Shown piece by piece: positions 25,412 to 34,122 of a stretch of DNA of 64,000 bases. Below the pieces are notes generated by a model, which was given only the letters and a program-made list of their open reading frames with translations, was not told where the DNA came from and did not search any database. Source of the DNA: Solirhodobacter olei (lineage in GTDB: Bacteria > Pseudomonadota > Alphaproteobacteria > Rhodobacterales > Rhodobacteraceae); NCBI RefSeq assembly GCF_004010155.1, contig NZ_RRYH01000003.1, positions 1 to 64,000 on the forward strand. Direction: 5' to 3'. The position numbers were made by a program, and so were the translations under genes. Every line of letters begins with the position of its first letter. Position 1 is the stretch's first letter.

Positions 25412-28400
25412 TCAGGGCCCGCCGACCGCCGCCAGAAGCTGTGCATTCCCGCCCGACGCTGTGGTGTCGATGCAGACGTGCCGCTCCACCAGTACCCGGC
25501 CCGGATCGGGGGCCTCGGTGACAAGCGGCAGGATCGGCCCGTCGCGGCGGGCGAGGGCCCGCGCAAAGGCCCGCGCCTCCTCTGCACCGCCCCACCAGAG
25601 GGCCTGCGAGAAGCCTCGAAGCCTGACCAGGGCCTCCGGCGCCAAGGTGCCTTCGGCCGCGACGCCGACGCCACCCACGGCCTGCACCGCCGCGACCTGC
25701 CGCGCCGCCGCCTCCGCCCCCGGGCCGAGGCAGAGCACCGGCGCGCGGGGGAAGAGCGAGAGCCGGTTCGACTCGCCCGTCGGCCCCGGCAGGTCGATCA
25801 CCCGCGAGGCGCCCTTGGGAAGGGGGGCGGCATCCAGCGCGGCCTGCGCACGGGCTGGGTCGGCCTCGCGTTCCCAAGCGCCGCCTTCCGCGCCGGCCCC
25901 CAGCACGAAGCGGGTCAGATACTCCGGCCCGCCCGCCTTCGGCCCGGTGCCAGAGAGCCCCTCGCCCCCGAAGGGCTGCGAGCCGACGACGGCGCCGATC
26001 TGGTTGCGGTTGACGTAGGTGTTGCCGCAGCGCAGCCGGTCGACCACCTGCTGCACCCGGTCGTCGATCCGCGTATGCAGCCCGAAGGTCAGGCCGTAGC
26101 CCGTGGCGTTCACGGCGTCGATCACCGCGTCGATCTCCTGCGCCTTGAAGGTGGCGAGATGCAGGACCGGTCCGAAGACCTCGCGCTCCATCTCGGCGAT
26201 ACCCGAGACGCGAAGCACGGTGGGGGCGATGAAATGGCCGGCGGCGGGGGCGGAGAGTTCCTTCAGCACCCGGCCCTCGGCCCGCGCCTTGGCGATGTAA
26301 TCGGCGATCTGCCCCGCGGCCTCGGCATCGATGACCGGGCCGACGTCGGTGGAGAGATCCCAGGGATCGCCGAGCGCCAGCTCCTCCATCGCGCCGAAGA
26401 GCATCTCGGAGATGGTGCCGGCCACGTCCTCCTGCACGTAGAGGCAGCGCAGCGCCGAGCAGCGCTGGCCTGCGGACTGGAAGGCGGAGGCGAGGATGTC
26501 GCGTATCGCCTGCTCCGGCAGGGCGGTGGAATCGACGATCATCGCGTTCAGCCCGCCGGTCTCTGCGATCAGCGGCGCGGTGGCGTTGCCGGTTTCGGCC
26601 ATCGACCGGCGGATCGCCTTGGCGGTTTCGGTCGAGCCGGTGAAGGCCACGCCCGCGATCCGTGGATCGCCCGTCACCGCCGCGCCCACCGTGGCGCCGT
26701 CGCCCGGCAGGAACTGCAGCGTGGCCTCCGGCACGCCCGCCTGGTGGAGAAGCCGCACCGCAAGAGCGGCGATCAGCGGGGTCTGTTCAGCGGGCTTGGC
26801 AATCACCGCGTTGCCGGCCGCGAGCGCCGCCGCCACCTGCCCGGTGAAGATCGCCAGCGGGAAATTCCACGGGCTGATGCAGGCGAAGGTACCGCGCGGG
26901 CCGGCCGTCAGCTTCTCGGCCCCGTCGGCATAGAAGCGCAGGAAATCGGCCGCCTCGCGCAGCTCGCTGACCGCGTCGGGCAGCGCCTTGCCAGCCTCGC
27001 GCGCGAGCAGGGCGAAGATCGCGCCGTATTCCGCCTCGTAAAGCTCCGCCGCTCGACGCAGCGCCTGCGCGCGCTCGGCCGCGGGCGCGTCCCAGGTCCT
27101 GGCCCCGGCCAGCGCCGCCTCGACCTCCGCCGGGGTGGCATTGGCGATCATGCCGACGCGGTCCTCGGGCCGGGCCGGGTTGGCGACCGGCTCCGCCGCC
27201 GCGCCCTTGGCGCCGCCCACGACCATCGGGGCGGCGTGGAAAAGCTCGCGATGGCTTGGGCCGCGCGCCGCCTCGATCGCGGCAAGATCGTCTGCCCCGG
27301 TCAGGTCCCAGCCGCGCGAGTTGGCCCGTGTGCCGTAAAGATCCGGCCCGCGCCGGATCGCCGGGTTGGCCGGCTCGGGCAGGACGGCCTCGACAGCCGT
27401 GAACGGACAGGCGGCCACGACCTCGGGCGGGACGTCCTCGTCGACGATCTGGTTGACGAAGGAACTGTTCGCCCCGTTCTCCAGCAGCCGGCGGACGAGA
27501 TAGGCCAGAAGGTCCCGATGCGCGCCCACCGGCGCGTAGATCCGGCAGCGGGTGCCCTCATCGGCATGGACCAGATCGTGAAGCCGCTCGCCCATCCCGT
27601 GCAGGCGCTGGAACTCGAAGGCGGTCTTGTCGGTGGCCATCTCGAGGATCGCGGCGACGGTATGGGCGTTGTGGGTGGCGAATTGCGGATAGATCCGGTC
27701 CGTCATCCCCAAGAGCTTGCGGGCATTGGCGATGTAGCTGACATCGGTCGCGGCCTTGCGGGTGAAGACCGGGAAGCTCTCCAGCCCCAGCACCTGCGCC
27801 CGCTTCACCTCGGCATCCCAGTAGGCGCCCTTGACGAGGCGCACCATGATCCGCCTGTCATAGCGTTCGGCGAGGTCATGCAGGAAGTCGAGCACCGGCC
27901 CCGCGCGGCGGCCATAGGCCTGCACCACCACGCCGAACCCGTCCCAGCCCTTCAGCGAGGGATCGGCCAGCACCGCCTCGATCACCTCGAGCGACAGCGC
28001 CAGCCGGTCGGCTTCCTCCGCGTCGATGTTGAAGCCCAGACCCGCGGCCTTGGCGAGCCCGGCCAGCGCGCGCACCCGCGGCACCAGCTCCGCCATCACC
28101 CGTTCGCGCTTGGCGACCTCGTAGCGCGGGTGAAGCGCCGAGAGCTTTACCGAGATGCCCGGGTTTTCGCGGATATCGCGCGAGGTGCAGGCCCCGGCGA
28201 TGGCACCGATCGCCTTGGAATAGGCGAGGTGATAGCGCCGGGCATCGGCCTCGGTGCGCGCAGCCTCTCCCAGCATGTCGTAGGAATAGGTGTAGCCCTT
28301 GGCCTCCAGCCCCCGGGCGCGCTCCATCGCCGCGCCGATGGTCTCGCCAAGGACGAACTGCCGCCCCATCTCCTTCATCGCGCGGCCGACCGCGGTGCGG

Positions 28401-28867
28401 ATCACCGGCTCGCCCAGCCGCTTCACCGCCCCGCGCAGGTGGCCGACGATGCCCGGCTCGCGCTCGTCCAGCACCTTGCCGGTCAGCATCAGCGCCCAGG
28501 TCGAGGCATTGACCAGCGAGGAGGCGGAGCGCCCGAGGTGGCGGCCCCAGTCGGAGGGCGCGATCTTGTCCTCGATCAGCGCATCCATGGTCTCGGCATC
28601 GGGCACGCGGAGGAGCGCCTCGGCGAGGCACATCAGCGCGATCCCCTCCTCGGTTGACAGACCGTATTCGGCCAGGAAGACCTCCATGAGGCCGGGCTTC
28701 ACGCTGGCGCGGATACGCCGGACCAGCGCCGCGCCTGCGGTCACGATCCGGTCCCGCGTGTCGGGGGCAAGCGCCGCCTGGGCGATCAGCCGTTCGAGAA
28801 GCGGGCCCTCGGGGGCCAGGGTCTGGGCCTCGATCCGGGCGAGGGCGTCTTTCGAATGCTCGGTCAT
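25412..28867 (-). CDS. putA: Bifunctional proline dehydrogenase / P5C dehydrogenase
   Basis: An 1151-residue PutA converting proline to glutamate. The PRODH barrel (about 120-450) contains GFGVVVQAYGRRAGPVLDFL, RLVKGAYWDAEVKRAQ and FATHNAHTVAAIL. The P5CDH domain (about 520-1000) contains FACISPWNFPLAIFTGQVAAALAAGN (in part), AETGGLNAMIVDS and FQSAGQRCSALRCLY with the nucleophilic cysteine, then GGEGLSGTGPKAGGPEYL. The start MTEHSKDALARIEAQT at 28867 lacks an N-terminal ribbon-helix-helix, so this PutA does not repress itself. Proline control probably comes from an Lrp-type regulator elsewhere. It is transcribed away from the TPR gene. Confidence 0.95.
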   Translation of the reverse strand: MTEHSKDALARIEAQTLAPEGPLLERLIAQAALAPDTRDRIVTAGAALVRRIRASVKPGLMEVFLAEYGLSTEEGIALMCLAEALLRVPDAETMDALIEDKIAPSDWGRHLGRSASSLVNASTWALMLTGKVLDEREPGIVGHLRGAVKRLGEPVIRTAVGRAMKEMGRQFVLGETIGAAMERARGLEAKGYTYSYDMLGEAARTEADARRYHLAYSKAIGAIAGACTSRDIRENPGISVKLSALHPRYEVAKRERVMAELVPRVRALAGLAKAAGLGFNIDAEEADRLALSLEVIEAVLADPSLKGWDGFGVVVQAYGRRAGPVLDFLHDLAERYDRRIMVRLVKGAYWDAEVKRAQVLGLESFPVFTRKAATDVSYIANARKLLGMTDRIYPQFATHNAHTVAAILEMATDKTAFEFQRLHGMGERLHDLVHADEGTRCRIYAPVGAHRDLLAYLVRRLLENGANSSFVNQIVDEDVPPEVVAACPFTAVEAVLPEPANPAIRRGPDLYGTRANSRGWDLTGADDLAAIEAARGPSHRELFHAAPMVVGGAKGAAAEPVANPARPEDRVGMIANATPAEVEAALAGARTWDAPAAERAQALRRAAELYEAEYGAIFALLAREAGKALPDAVSELREAADFLRFYADGAEKLTAGPRGTFACISPWNFPLAIFTGQVAAALAAGNAVIAKPAEQTPLIAALAVRLLHQAGVPEATLQFLPGDGATVGAAVTGDPRIAGVAFTGSTETAKAIRRSMAETGNATAPLIAETGGLNAMIVDSTALPEQAIRDILASAFQSAGQRCSALRCLYVQEDVAGTISEMLFGAMEELALGDPWDLSTDVGPVIDAEAAGQIADYIAKARAEGRVLKELSAPAAGHFIAPTVLRVSGIAEMEREVFGPVLHLATFKAQEIDAVIDAVNATGYGLTFGLHTRIDDRVQQVVDRLRCGNTYVNRNQIGAVVGSQPFGGEGLSGTGPKAGGPEYLTRFVLGAGAEGGAWEREADPARAQAALDAAPLPKGASRVIDLPGPTGESNRLSLFPRAPVLCLGPGAEAAARQVAAVQAVGGVGVAAEGTLAPEALVRLRGFSQALWWGGAEEARAFARALARRDGPILPLVTEAPDPGRVLVERHVCIDTTASGGNAQLLAAVGGP

Positions 28868-28913
28868 GTCGATTCTCCGCGAATGGCACATCATATCCGG
28901 CCACGGCGGATCT

Positions 28914-28954
28914 GATCGGCCAAAGTATGGCTTTGGGCTATCCGGATCGGCCAA
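28914..28954. promoter_or_regulatory. Direct repeats GATCGGCCAA upstream of putA
   Basis: GATCGGCCAA occurs at 28914-28923 and 28945-28954, 31 bp apart (about three helical turns), within 90 bp of the putA start. Such phasing suits an Lrp-type activator that wraps DNA, as known for putA control in alphaproteobacteria. The intervening AGTATGG is AT-richer. This is a candidate only. Confidence 0.35.
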
Positions 28955-29038
28955 GAATCAGCCCGGAACAGGCCGAATGGCCTACGAGACCGCGCGCGGC
29001 CCGCTTGATTTCGCGGACGGATACGCCATGCTGGGCCG

Positions 29039-29578
29039 ATGCGGGTTCCAATGCTTCTCGCCCTTCTTGCCGCGCCGGCGATGGCGCAGACCTGCCCCAA
29101 GGGGCCGGACAAGGCGCCCGAGCGCGCCGCGATCATCGCCGACATGCAGGCGGCCAAGACGCAGAAAGCGGCCTCGGCCCTGATGACGGCGTTCTGGATG
29201 AACCAGATGCGCGCGCCCGACGTCCGTGCCCAGGCGCTTCTGAACGCGGCCACGGCGCAGCGCGACCAGGGCGATCTCGCCGCCGCGCGCGACACGCTGA
29301 CCGGACTGATCGCCGACTGCCCCGACTTCACCGAGGCCTACAACCAGCGCTCTTTCGTCGAGTTCCTCGCCTCCGAGAACAAGGCCGCGCTGGCCGACGC
29401 CAACCACGTGCTTGCGGTGGCGCCCGACCATCTCGGGGCGCTCGCGGGCAAGGCGCTGGTGCTGATGCGGATAGGGCGGACGGCGGAGGGCCAGCAGGTG
29501 CTGCGCCGTGCGGTGCAACTCGACCCCTGGCTGCCGGAGCGGCGGCTTCTGACGGGCCCTTCGGCCAAGAAGCCCTAG
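29039..29578 (+). CDS. Exported tetratricopeptide-repeat protein
   Basis: A 179-residue protein starting MRVPMLLALLAAPAMAQTCP, a Sec signal with cleavage after AMA. Helical repeats follow: AQALLNAATAQRDQGDLAAARDTLTGLI, DFTEAYNQRSFVEFLASENKAALADANHVLAVAPDHLGALAGKALVL (given in part) and the final GRTAEGQQVLRRAVQLDPWLPE. These are TPR-like pairs that mediate protein contacts in the periplasm. It is divergent from putA and ends 43 bp before the tRNA-Leu remnant. It has no operon partner, and the function is unknown. Confidence 0.8.
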   Translation: MRVPMLLALLAAPAMAQTCPKGPDKAPERAAIIADMQAAKTQKAASALMTAFWMNQMRAPDVRAQALLNAATAQRDQGDLAAARDTLTGLIADCPDFTEAYNQRSFVEFLASENKAALADANHVLAVAPDHLGALAGKALVLMRIGRTAEGQQVLRRAVQLDPWLPERRLLTGPSAKKP

Positions 29579-29621
29579 CCCCCGCCGCGACCCGCCGCTA
29601 TGGTCCGCCGGCGCCGCTCGG

Positions 29622-29663
29622 GCCCGCGTGGTGGAATGGTAGACACAGGGGACTTAAAATCCC
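29622..29663 (+). pseudogene. 5' half of split tRNA-Leu(UAA), left island junction
   Basis: The sequence starts with the acceptor strand GCCCGCG (29622-29628), then the D-arm GTGGAATGGTAGACAC, anticodon stem and loop CTTAAAA (anticodon TAA) and CCC. After 29663 it stops matching a tRNA. The missing variable arm, T-arm and acceptor complement (CGCGGGC plus ACCA) are at 46371-46412. Joining the halves gives a proper tRNA-Leu(UAA). The piece is therefore a disrupted chromosomal gene whose promoter is still upstream. Confidence 0.9.
29651..29663 (+). repeat. attL core GACTTAAAATCCC
   Basis: Thirteen bases shared exactly with 46358-46370; the flanking base differs on both sides (G versus T before, G versus T after). 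The core spans the 3' side of the anticodon stem and the whole loop. It marks the left crossover of the integrase-borne element. Confidence 0.88.
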
Positions 29664-29750
29664 GATGTGCCGACCGGGAAGCGCATTGTTGTCAGCGCGT
29701 TAGGGTTGTATCGAGTTTCCGCGGCCCGGATGAGGCCCGGCACAGAGATG

Positions 29751-29779
29751 TTGATGGGCTCCGCCCGGCCTGATAGAGG
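29751..29779 (+). promoter_or_regulatory. Candidate promoter of the island tRNA
   Basis: TTGATG (29751-29756) and TAGAGG (29774-29779) are 17 bp apart and end 9 bp before the mature tRNA 5' end. The match to sigma-70 is fair at -35 and weak at -10. Alternatively the tRNA is read from the old tRNA promoter upstream of 29622. Confidence 0.35.
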
Positions 29780-29788
29780 GCGAAGGCC

Positions 29789-29873
29789 GGCCCCTTGGCG
29801 GAATTGGTAGACGCAAGGCACTTAAAATGCCTGGCCGCAAGGCGTTCCGGTTCGACCCCGGAAGGGGCCACCA
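29789..29873 (+). tRNA. tRNA-Leu(UAA), complete, carried by the island
   Basis: An 85-nt class II tRNA. Acceptor strands GGCCCCT (29789-29795) and AGGGGCC (29863-29869) pair fully; discriminator A and encoded CCA follow to 29873. The D-arm has GGCGGAATTGGTAGACGC, the anticodon stem AGGCA/TGCCT encloses loop CTTAAAA (anticodon TAA), and a long variable arm and T-arm CCGG-TTCGACC-CCGG follow. It differs from the split chromosomal tRNA-Leu in acceptor and stems, so it is not a duplicate made by integration. It lies 125 bp inside the left att core and 3 bp from the mcrC-like stop. Confidence 0.95.
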
Positions 29874-29876
29874 AAC

Positions 29877-31229
29877 TTACGGGAGCAGCGCGCGCACCGC
29901 CGCGACGAACGCCCTCTCTTCATCCTCGATGGGTACTGCATCCAGGTCGATCATTCCGTTGAAGACCTTGAAGCCGCCAATTTCGCCGCAAAACTCTGCT
30001 TGGTCGCGCCCTTCGGGACGGCCGGCGTGCAATAGCATGATCCGATCGGCCGAGTATCTTATGCCATATACGACGACCTGATTGACGTCCCCACGATCGG
30101 GCATTCTCGGCGCCGGCTTGTACTTCGTGTCAATGACCAGCACCGGCGTCCCATCCCTCTCAATCACGATATCAGGTGTTACGGCGGGATTGTTCGTTCC
30201 GACGGCAAGTGGATCGTACAGCGCAAGCTTCGCTCCCCCGTCGCCTGCCCTGTTTCCGTCCTTGACCTCCAAAGATGGGTCGTCGGCCAGCCCCTCGGCG
30301 AGGACTCGGCGCACGTAGGCCTCGAAGACCAGAGCCATGTCTATTAGGATTGACGGCAGGATGGCGACGCCGCCAGCCTGGCGTATTGAGAGACCGAGGT
30401 CGTAGACCACCAGATGAGCGACGAGGAGCGCGTCAGCGTAGGCCTCGTGATGGTAGGGTAGCCGTGTGACATACTGGGCGATCGCCTGGGTCGTCAGCTC
30501 GGATGGGGAGGCGCGTCCGACCCCCTCTAACCTCGCAATGGCCGCGCGAAGCCTCTGCGTGCGCAACCTCTGTGTCGGCTCCGACAGGCCAAGGTAGCGG
30601 GCCAGAAGTTTCTCGAAAGCGTGGCGGAGCAGCCTGTTTGGGCCGAAGTCTGGCGTGCGACGGAAGGCCGTTGATACAGCGGTGGGCCGTCCGACCTTGG
30701 CGGACTTCCACTCGGTTTCGAACGGCATGATGCGACCGCTCGGCGTTGAGCCCGAGTTGACCACCCGGCCATAGCTTTGCAGCAGTCCGCCGGACCAGAT
30801 CCTGTCGAACGCACCGAGGAGCTGGTCCGCGAGCAGGTCAACGAGAGCCTCAGGCCGATCCTCGGAGTCACTGAATAGTCGAGAGTACTTGCGCAGGACT
30901 GCCGGCGTGTATCCGGCGGCCATCCCGACCAGCCGTTCCAGATTTCCCACCGGGACACGCGTCGATACCTCAAGAGCGTACGAGTCATTTAGTGGAATGT
31001 AGCCCACCCAGCCGGAGCACTGGATCGACGGTCGATTCCTCTGATAGGTTGGCCGGAACCTGTTGAGCACGTCCTCGTAAAGGTCGAGCGAGCCGTCATC
31101 GCGGACGAGTTCGGACGGAAGCGCAACGGTTTCGTGCTCGATCGCAGGGATGGCAATGCGGGCGATCCCGCCGGACGCCGCTAGGCCGCGGCCCCTGAAT
31201 GCGGCCTCCAGGGCGCCACTGCCTGCCAT
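29877..31229 (-). CDS. McrC-like nuclease subunit (LlaJI R2-type)
   Basis: A 450-residue McrC-family protein, the nuclease partner of a McrB GTPase. The N-terminal part has a beta-rich adaptor region (GWVGYIPLNDSYALEVSTRVPVGNLERLVGMAAGY, given in part). The C-terminal PD-(D/E)XK site is TPDIVIERDG...VLVIDTKYK, with D353 and D367-T-K369 as metal and catalytic residues. The gene begins 2 bp after the mcrB-like stop and ends next to the island tRNA. In LlaJI-type systems the equivalent pair cuts unmethylated target sites beside cognate methyltransferases. The methyltransferase upstream supports that reading over a pure type IV McrBC. Confidence 0.85.
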   Translation of the reverse strand: MAGSGALEAAFRGRGLAASGGIARIAIPAIEHETVALPSELVRDDGSLDLYEDVLNRFRPTYQRNRPSIQCSGWVGYIPLNDSYALEVSTRVPVGNLERLVGMAAGYTPAVLRKYSRLFSDSEDRPEALVDLLADQLLGAFDRIWSGGLLQSYGRVVNSGSTPSGRIMPFETEWKSAKVGRPTAVSTAFRRTPDFGPNRLLRHAFEKLLARYLGLSEPTQRLRTQRLRAAIARLEGVGRASPSELTTQAIAQYVTRLPYHHEAYADALLVAHLVVYDLGLSIRQAGGVAILPSILIDMALVFEAYVRRVLAEGLADDPSLEVKDGNRAGDGGAKLALYDPLAVGTNNPAVTPDIVIERDGTPVLVIDTKYKPAPRMPDRGDVNQVVVYGIRYSADRIMLLHAGRPEGRDQAEFCGEIGGFKVFNGMIDLDAVPIEDEERAFVAAVRALLP

Positions 31230-31231
31230 CG

Positions 31232-32254
31232 TCAGTTGCCTTCGGCGCTGACCGGCCCAAGTTCAGGCTCCGCGCTATCGGTCCCATCTGGTGGAATCGG
31301 GGCAACGTCGGCGGGAAACGACCGCGCCCACGACTTGCTGATCCTGTCTAGTAGGGCACTGTCAAGGCGGCACGCTTTCTTGAAGAAGGGCAGGAGCCTG
31401 TACTCCCAACAGCGACGGGCGCTGGCCTCATCCAGACAGGTGATGAAGTAGGCGTGGCCTAGGCGGACCATTTCGTCGCTCTCCCGCTGGACAGAGTCGA
31501 AGAAGGCAACCACCCTGTCGATCAAATCGGGCGCCGCGCCGCCCTCAATCAGGAGGTCGCGCAGCTTCGCGGCGCTGGGCGGCACGTCGATCTGGGCGAA
31601 CCGCCGTTCGAGCGCCACGTCCAACTCATCGACGCCCTTATCCCAGGGGTTCATTGTGGCAAGTACGATCAGGTTCTTCGGCACCGCCATCGTCCCGCCA
31701 GATGCCACGGTGAACCGTTGACCCCTCTTGTCCATCTCCAGGTATGTCAATGCCTCGCCGAAGACCCTTGCCACGTCGCATCGGCTAATCTCATCAATCA
31801 GCAGGACGTGCAGCACATCGGGCCGCTCGGCTGCGTCGTCACAGAGCAGGGCGAAAGTCTTCTTCTGTAGATGGAAACCCCCTCCATCGCGCGGCGCGAA
31901 ACCGAGCATGAAGTCCTCGTACTGGTAGGATGTGTGGAACTGCACGGTTCGGACTGCGTCCAGGTCGCCGGCGATCGCGCTGGCAAGTCGCTTCGCGTAC
32001 CAGCTCTTGCCCGTCCCAGGCGGTCCCGACAGGATCACGCCGGCGAAGCCCATGGCGAGGGCCGCACGGACCTCGATCAGCATCTCGTCGGTTTCCGGGA
32101 GTGGGTCAGTTTGGTCCTCCCGCTCGGCGTCGACGTCCGAAGCCGTCTCTCCGTCTTCGTCCAAAATCCGTTCAAGAGTGGCAGGCGGATGAATGTCCAG
32201 TCCGAGATCCTCCAAAGACATTGGTCGGACCTTGTCAGATGTCAGGCTATCCAT
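31232..32254 (-). CDS. McrB-like AAA+ GTPase subunit (LlaJI R1-type)
   Basis: A 340-residue AAA+ motor. Walker A GPPGTGKS is at residues 77-84, Walker B is VLLIDEISR, and the McrB-type signature NP-W-D is in LATMNPWDKGVDELDVALERRF. The start at 32254 follows AGGGGGG and overlaps the stop of the preceding 216-aa gene by 8 nt. Compared with E. coli McrB the protein lacks a long N-terminal DNA-recognition domain: only about 60 acidic residues precede the motor. DNA recognition must therefore come from another subunit. It should form a ring that drives the McrC-like nuclease. Confidence 0.88.
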   Translation of the reverse strand: MDSLTSDKVRPMSLEDLGLDIHPPATLERILDEDGETASDVDAEREDQTDPLPETDEMLIEVRAALAMGFAGVILSGPPGTGKSWYAKRLASAIAGDLDAVRTVQFHTSYQYEDFMLGFAPRDGGGFHLQKKTFALLCDDAAERPDVLHVLLIDEISRCDVARVFGEALTYLEMDKRGQRFTVASGGTMAVPKNLIVLATMNPWDKGVDELDVALERRFAQIDVPPSAAKLRDLLIEGGAAPDLIDRVVAFFDSVQRESDEMVRLGHAYFITCLDEASARRCWEYRLLPFFKKACRLDSALLDRISKSWARSFPADVAPIPPDGTDSAEPELGPVSAEGN

Positions 32255-32897
32255 CCGCTTGCCCCCCTTGAAGCATTTCCAGGTCTTCGGGCGTGAAGCT
32301 GTCCGCATCGTCGGCAAATAGGGTGTCGAACACCTTCCTCTCCTCGGGATCGGCCTCGCTCAACCCGAACTCGTAGCGAAACAGATCTATCACCCGTGAC
32401 ACTTCGCGGGCGTCTAGGCGGAATCCGTAGTCGCGGTAGAAGAAGGCGGCGAGGGCCCCGACGGGCACCTTCCCCTTCAAGAGAAACCGTCTGGCGAGCT
32501 TCGCGTGCTCGTCCTTCAGCCTATACGTTGCGCTCGCTCCCTCCCCCTCTACCTCGATGACCTCCGATAGTTTGCCACGCGCACGTATCGAACTCGCGCC
32601 ATACGACCCGGCGACATTTGGGTTGAAGAGCTCAAGGCCTCGGCTACCGCGTGAAGCAAAGGGGCGGACGTAGACGGATTGCTTGTTCTCGTCGGCGACG
32701 CTTAGGTACCTGTTGTGCAGGTCCCAAATTGCCTTGGATCTCACGGGCTCCCCCGGCTCTGCCGACTTCAACCCGCGCAGAATTGCCAGGTAGCCGGGGA
32801 AGTGCTCATGAATCTTGCAAGTCTCAAGCAAGCGGATGGAGCGAAGGACAGCATCCCTCGTGAAGACGTAAGTGCTCGGCTCACTTGGCTCCGCCAC
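32247..32897 (-). CDS. Unknown 216-aa protein in the methyltransferase/McrBC-like operon
   Basis: I do not recognise a named domain. A GTG start at 32897 overlaps the methyltransferase stop by 17 nt, and the stop overlaps the mcrB-like start by 8 nt. Visible features are an N-terminal helical section (DAVLRSIRLLETCKIHEHFP), a basic middle (FASRGSRGLELFNPNVAGSYGAS) and a C-terminal helical domain (FFYRDYGFRLDAREVSRVIDLFRYEFGL). The position suggests the missing DNA-binding or specificity partner of the short McrB-like motor. That is inference from context. Confidence 0.75.
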   Translation of the reverse strand: MAEPSEPSTYVFTRDAVLRSIRLLETCKIHEHFPGYLAILRGLKSAEPGEPVRSKAIWDLHNRYLSVADENKQSVYVRPFASRGSRGLELFNPNVAGSYGASSIRARGKLSEVIEVEGEGASATYRLKDEHAKLARRFLLKGKVPVGALAAFFYRDYGFRLDAREVSRVIDLFRYEFGLSEADPEERKVFDTLFADDADSFTPEDLEMLQGGQADG

Positions 32898-34008
32898 GCT
32901 TCGTAGACCTCATCGATTCGCTCTTCTGAGCGAGGTCTACACCAATGGCGCTTCTGCCGATATCCCTTGCGGCACGTAGGGTTGTGCCCGTGCCCATGAA
33001 CGGATCAAGGACGATTCCGGGGCGAAACGGCGCGTCGCACCCGCAGTCGGTCCATCCAACCGTCTCGCGCTTGGCAAAGGTGAACTCGCGGAAGTAACCC
33101 CCAAGCGCGGCCTTGGCCTCTGCTGCAAGCGCCTTCACCACAGCCGAGTTCCGGCCGGTTCCGGTCTGGACAAGCATGGCCTTGCCCGCGTCCGAGATTC
33201 CCGTAGCCTGCACTGCCGCGATGTGCTCCGGCGTCAGACCCTTCTCCGCTGCGAGTTCCATCGCCCGCTTTGCCTGCGGCCGGGAGGGGTCGAGGCGCGC
33301 AGTCCGCCGGACGATCCTTTCCCGGGGCTTGCCGCAGCAGGTGCATACCTCGACAGGGCATGCAAGCGTCAACACCCGGTCCACCAACTCGGTTGGGTAC
33401 GGAGCGAGATGCTTGCTCATGTCACGACGCAGCCCAATCTGCCAAACGTCGCTCGGCCCCGTTCCGTTACCGTATTTCTCGGCATAACCAAACTGGTCAT
33501 AATAGTAGCCGCGACGCTTCGGTGTGAAGTGGATGATGTATTCGTGGCGGCTCTTGAGCCGATCCTTGGCCGGGTCCGGCATGCCGGCGTCCTTCACCCA
33601 GACGATGCGATTGCGAACGGTCCAACCCGCCGCTTGGGCCGCGATCTCTAGGCGGCCGGGTGTGTTGGCGAGTGAGCCGTTGTGATAGGTGTCGCCGATG
33701 TTCATGAAGACCGAGCCCCACGGGGGCAGGATGGTCCGCCAGTTCTCCATGCACTCGATCATGGAGGCGACGTATTCGTCTGGGGTGGCTTCCTGCCCAA
33801 TCTGTCCGGCAACCCCGTAGTCGCGCTTGAGCCAATACGGAGGTGAAGTTACCACGATGTCGGCGGCGCCAGCACTCAGCGGAACCTCTCTGGCATCTCC
33901 GTGTAGCTTTCGGGTGAACGGCCCCTCGTGGACACGTGGTTTCTCATTGCAAGGATCTTTGGACAGGTCTGTTTTCGTGTCCGAGCTGAGCGGTGCAATT
34001 AAGTTCAT
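32881..34008 (-). CDS. DNA methyltransferase, N4-cytosine type
   Basis: A 375-residue amino-methyltransferase with circularly permuted (beta-class) motif order. Catalytic motif IV TSPPYW is at residues 54-59, typical of N4-cytosine enzymes, and motif I DPFMGTGTT (AdoMet site) is near 335-343. Between them is a target-recognition region with cysteine pairs (VCTCCGKPRERIVRR, DCGCD) that may bind zinc. The start MNLIAPLSSDTK at 34008 is chosen over an upstream extension rich in Arg/Ser. It is followed by the 216-aa, mcrB-like and mcrC-like genes with overlaps, so it protects host DNA from that nuclease. N6-adenine activity cannot be excluded. Confidence 0.88.
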   Translation of the reverse strand: MNLIAPLSSDTKTDLSKDPCNEKPRVHEGPFTRKLHGDAREVPLSAGAADIVVTSPPYWLKRDYGVAGQIGQEATPDEYVASMIECMENWRTILPPWGSVFMNIGDTYHNGSLANTPGRLEIAAQAAGWTVRNRIVWVKDAGMPDPAKDRLKSRHEYIIHFTPKRRGYYYDQFGYAEKYGNGTGPSDVWQIGLRRDMSKHLAPYPTELVDRVLTLACPVEVCTCCGKPRERIVRRTARLDPSRPQAKRAMELAAEKGLTPEHIAAVQATGISDAGKAMLVQTGTGRNSAVVKALAAEAKAALGGYFREFTFAKRETVGWTDCGCDAPFRPGIVLDPFMGTGTTLRAARDIGRSAIGVDLAQKSESMRSTKRGGAK

Positions 34009-34082
34009 TGTGGTGTCCGACCGTTCTGTTCGACGCCGCCTCGCAAGGGCATTGCTTGAGTTGTGCGCCAAAGTGATTCTCG

Positions 34083-34105
34083 AACACACTACCTAATAAT
34101 GTGTT
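34083..34105. promoter_or_regulatory. Inverted repeat upstream of the methyltransferase
   Basis: AACACA (34083-34088) and TGTGTT (34100-34105) flank an AT-rich 11-bp spacer, 75 bp upstream of the methyltransferase start and 18 bp after the XRE gene. It may be an operator for that XRE (control) protein, giving timed expression of the system. Confidence 0.4.
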
Positions 34106-34122
34106 GCTCGTCGAGTGAAAAT

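Noticed and set aside
29789-29873. Interpretation of the intact tRNA-Leu as the regenerated target of the integrase
   Set aside because: Its acceptor and stem sequences differ from the split tRNA halves, and its anticodon region reads GCACTTAAAATGC, not the att core.
29877-32254. Plain type IV McrBC that attacks methylated DNA
   Set aside because: The genes overlap, through the 216-aa gene, with an amino-methyltransferase, and the McrB-like protein lacks the recognition domain. A LlaJI-type restriction-modification reading fits better, though type IV action is not fully excluded.
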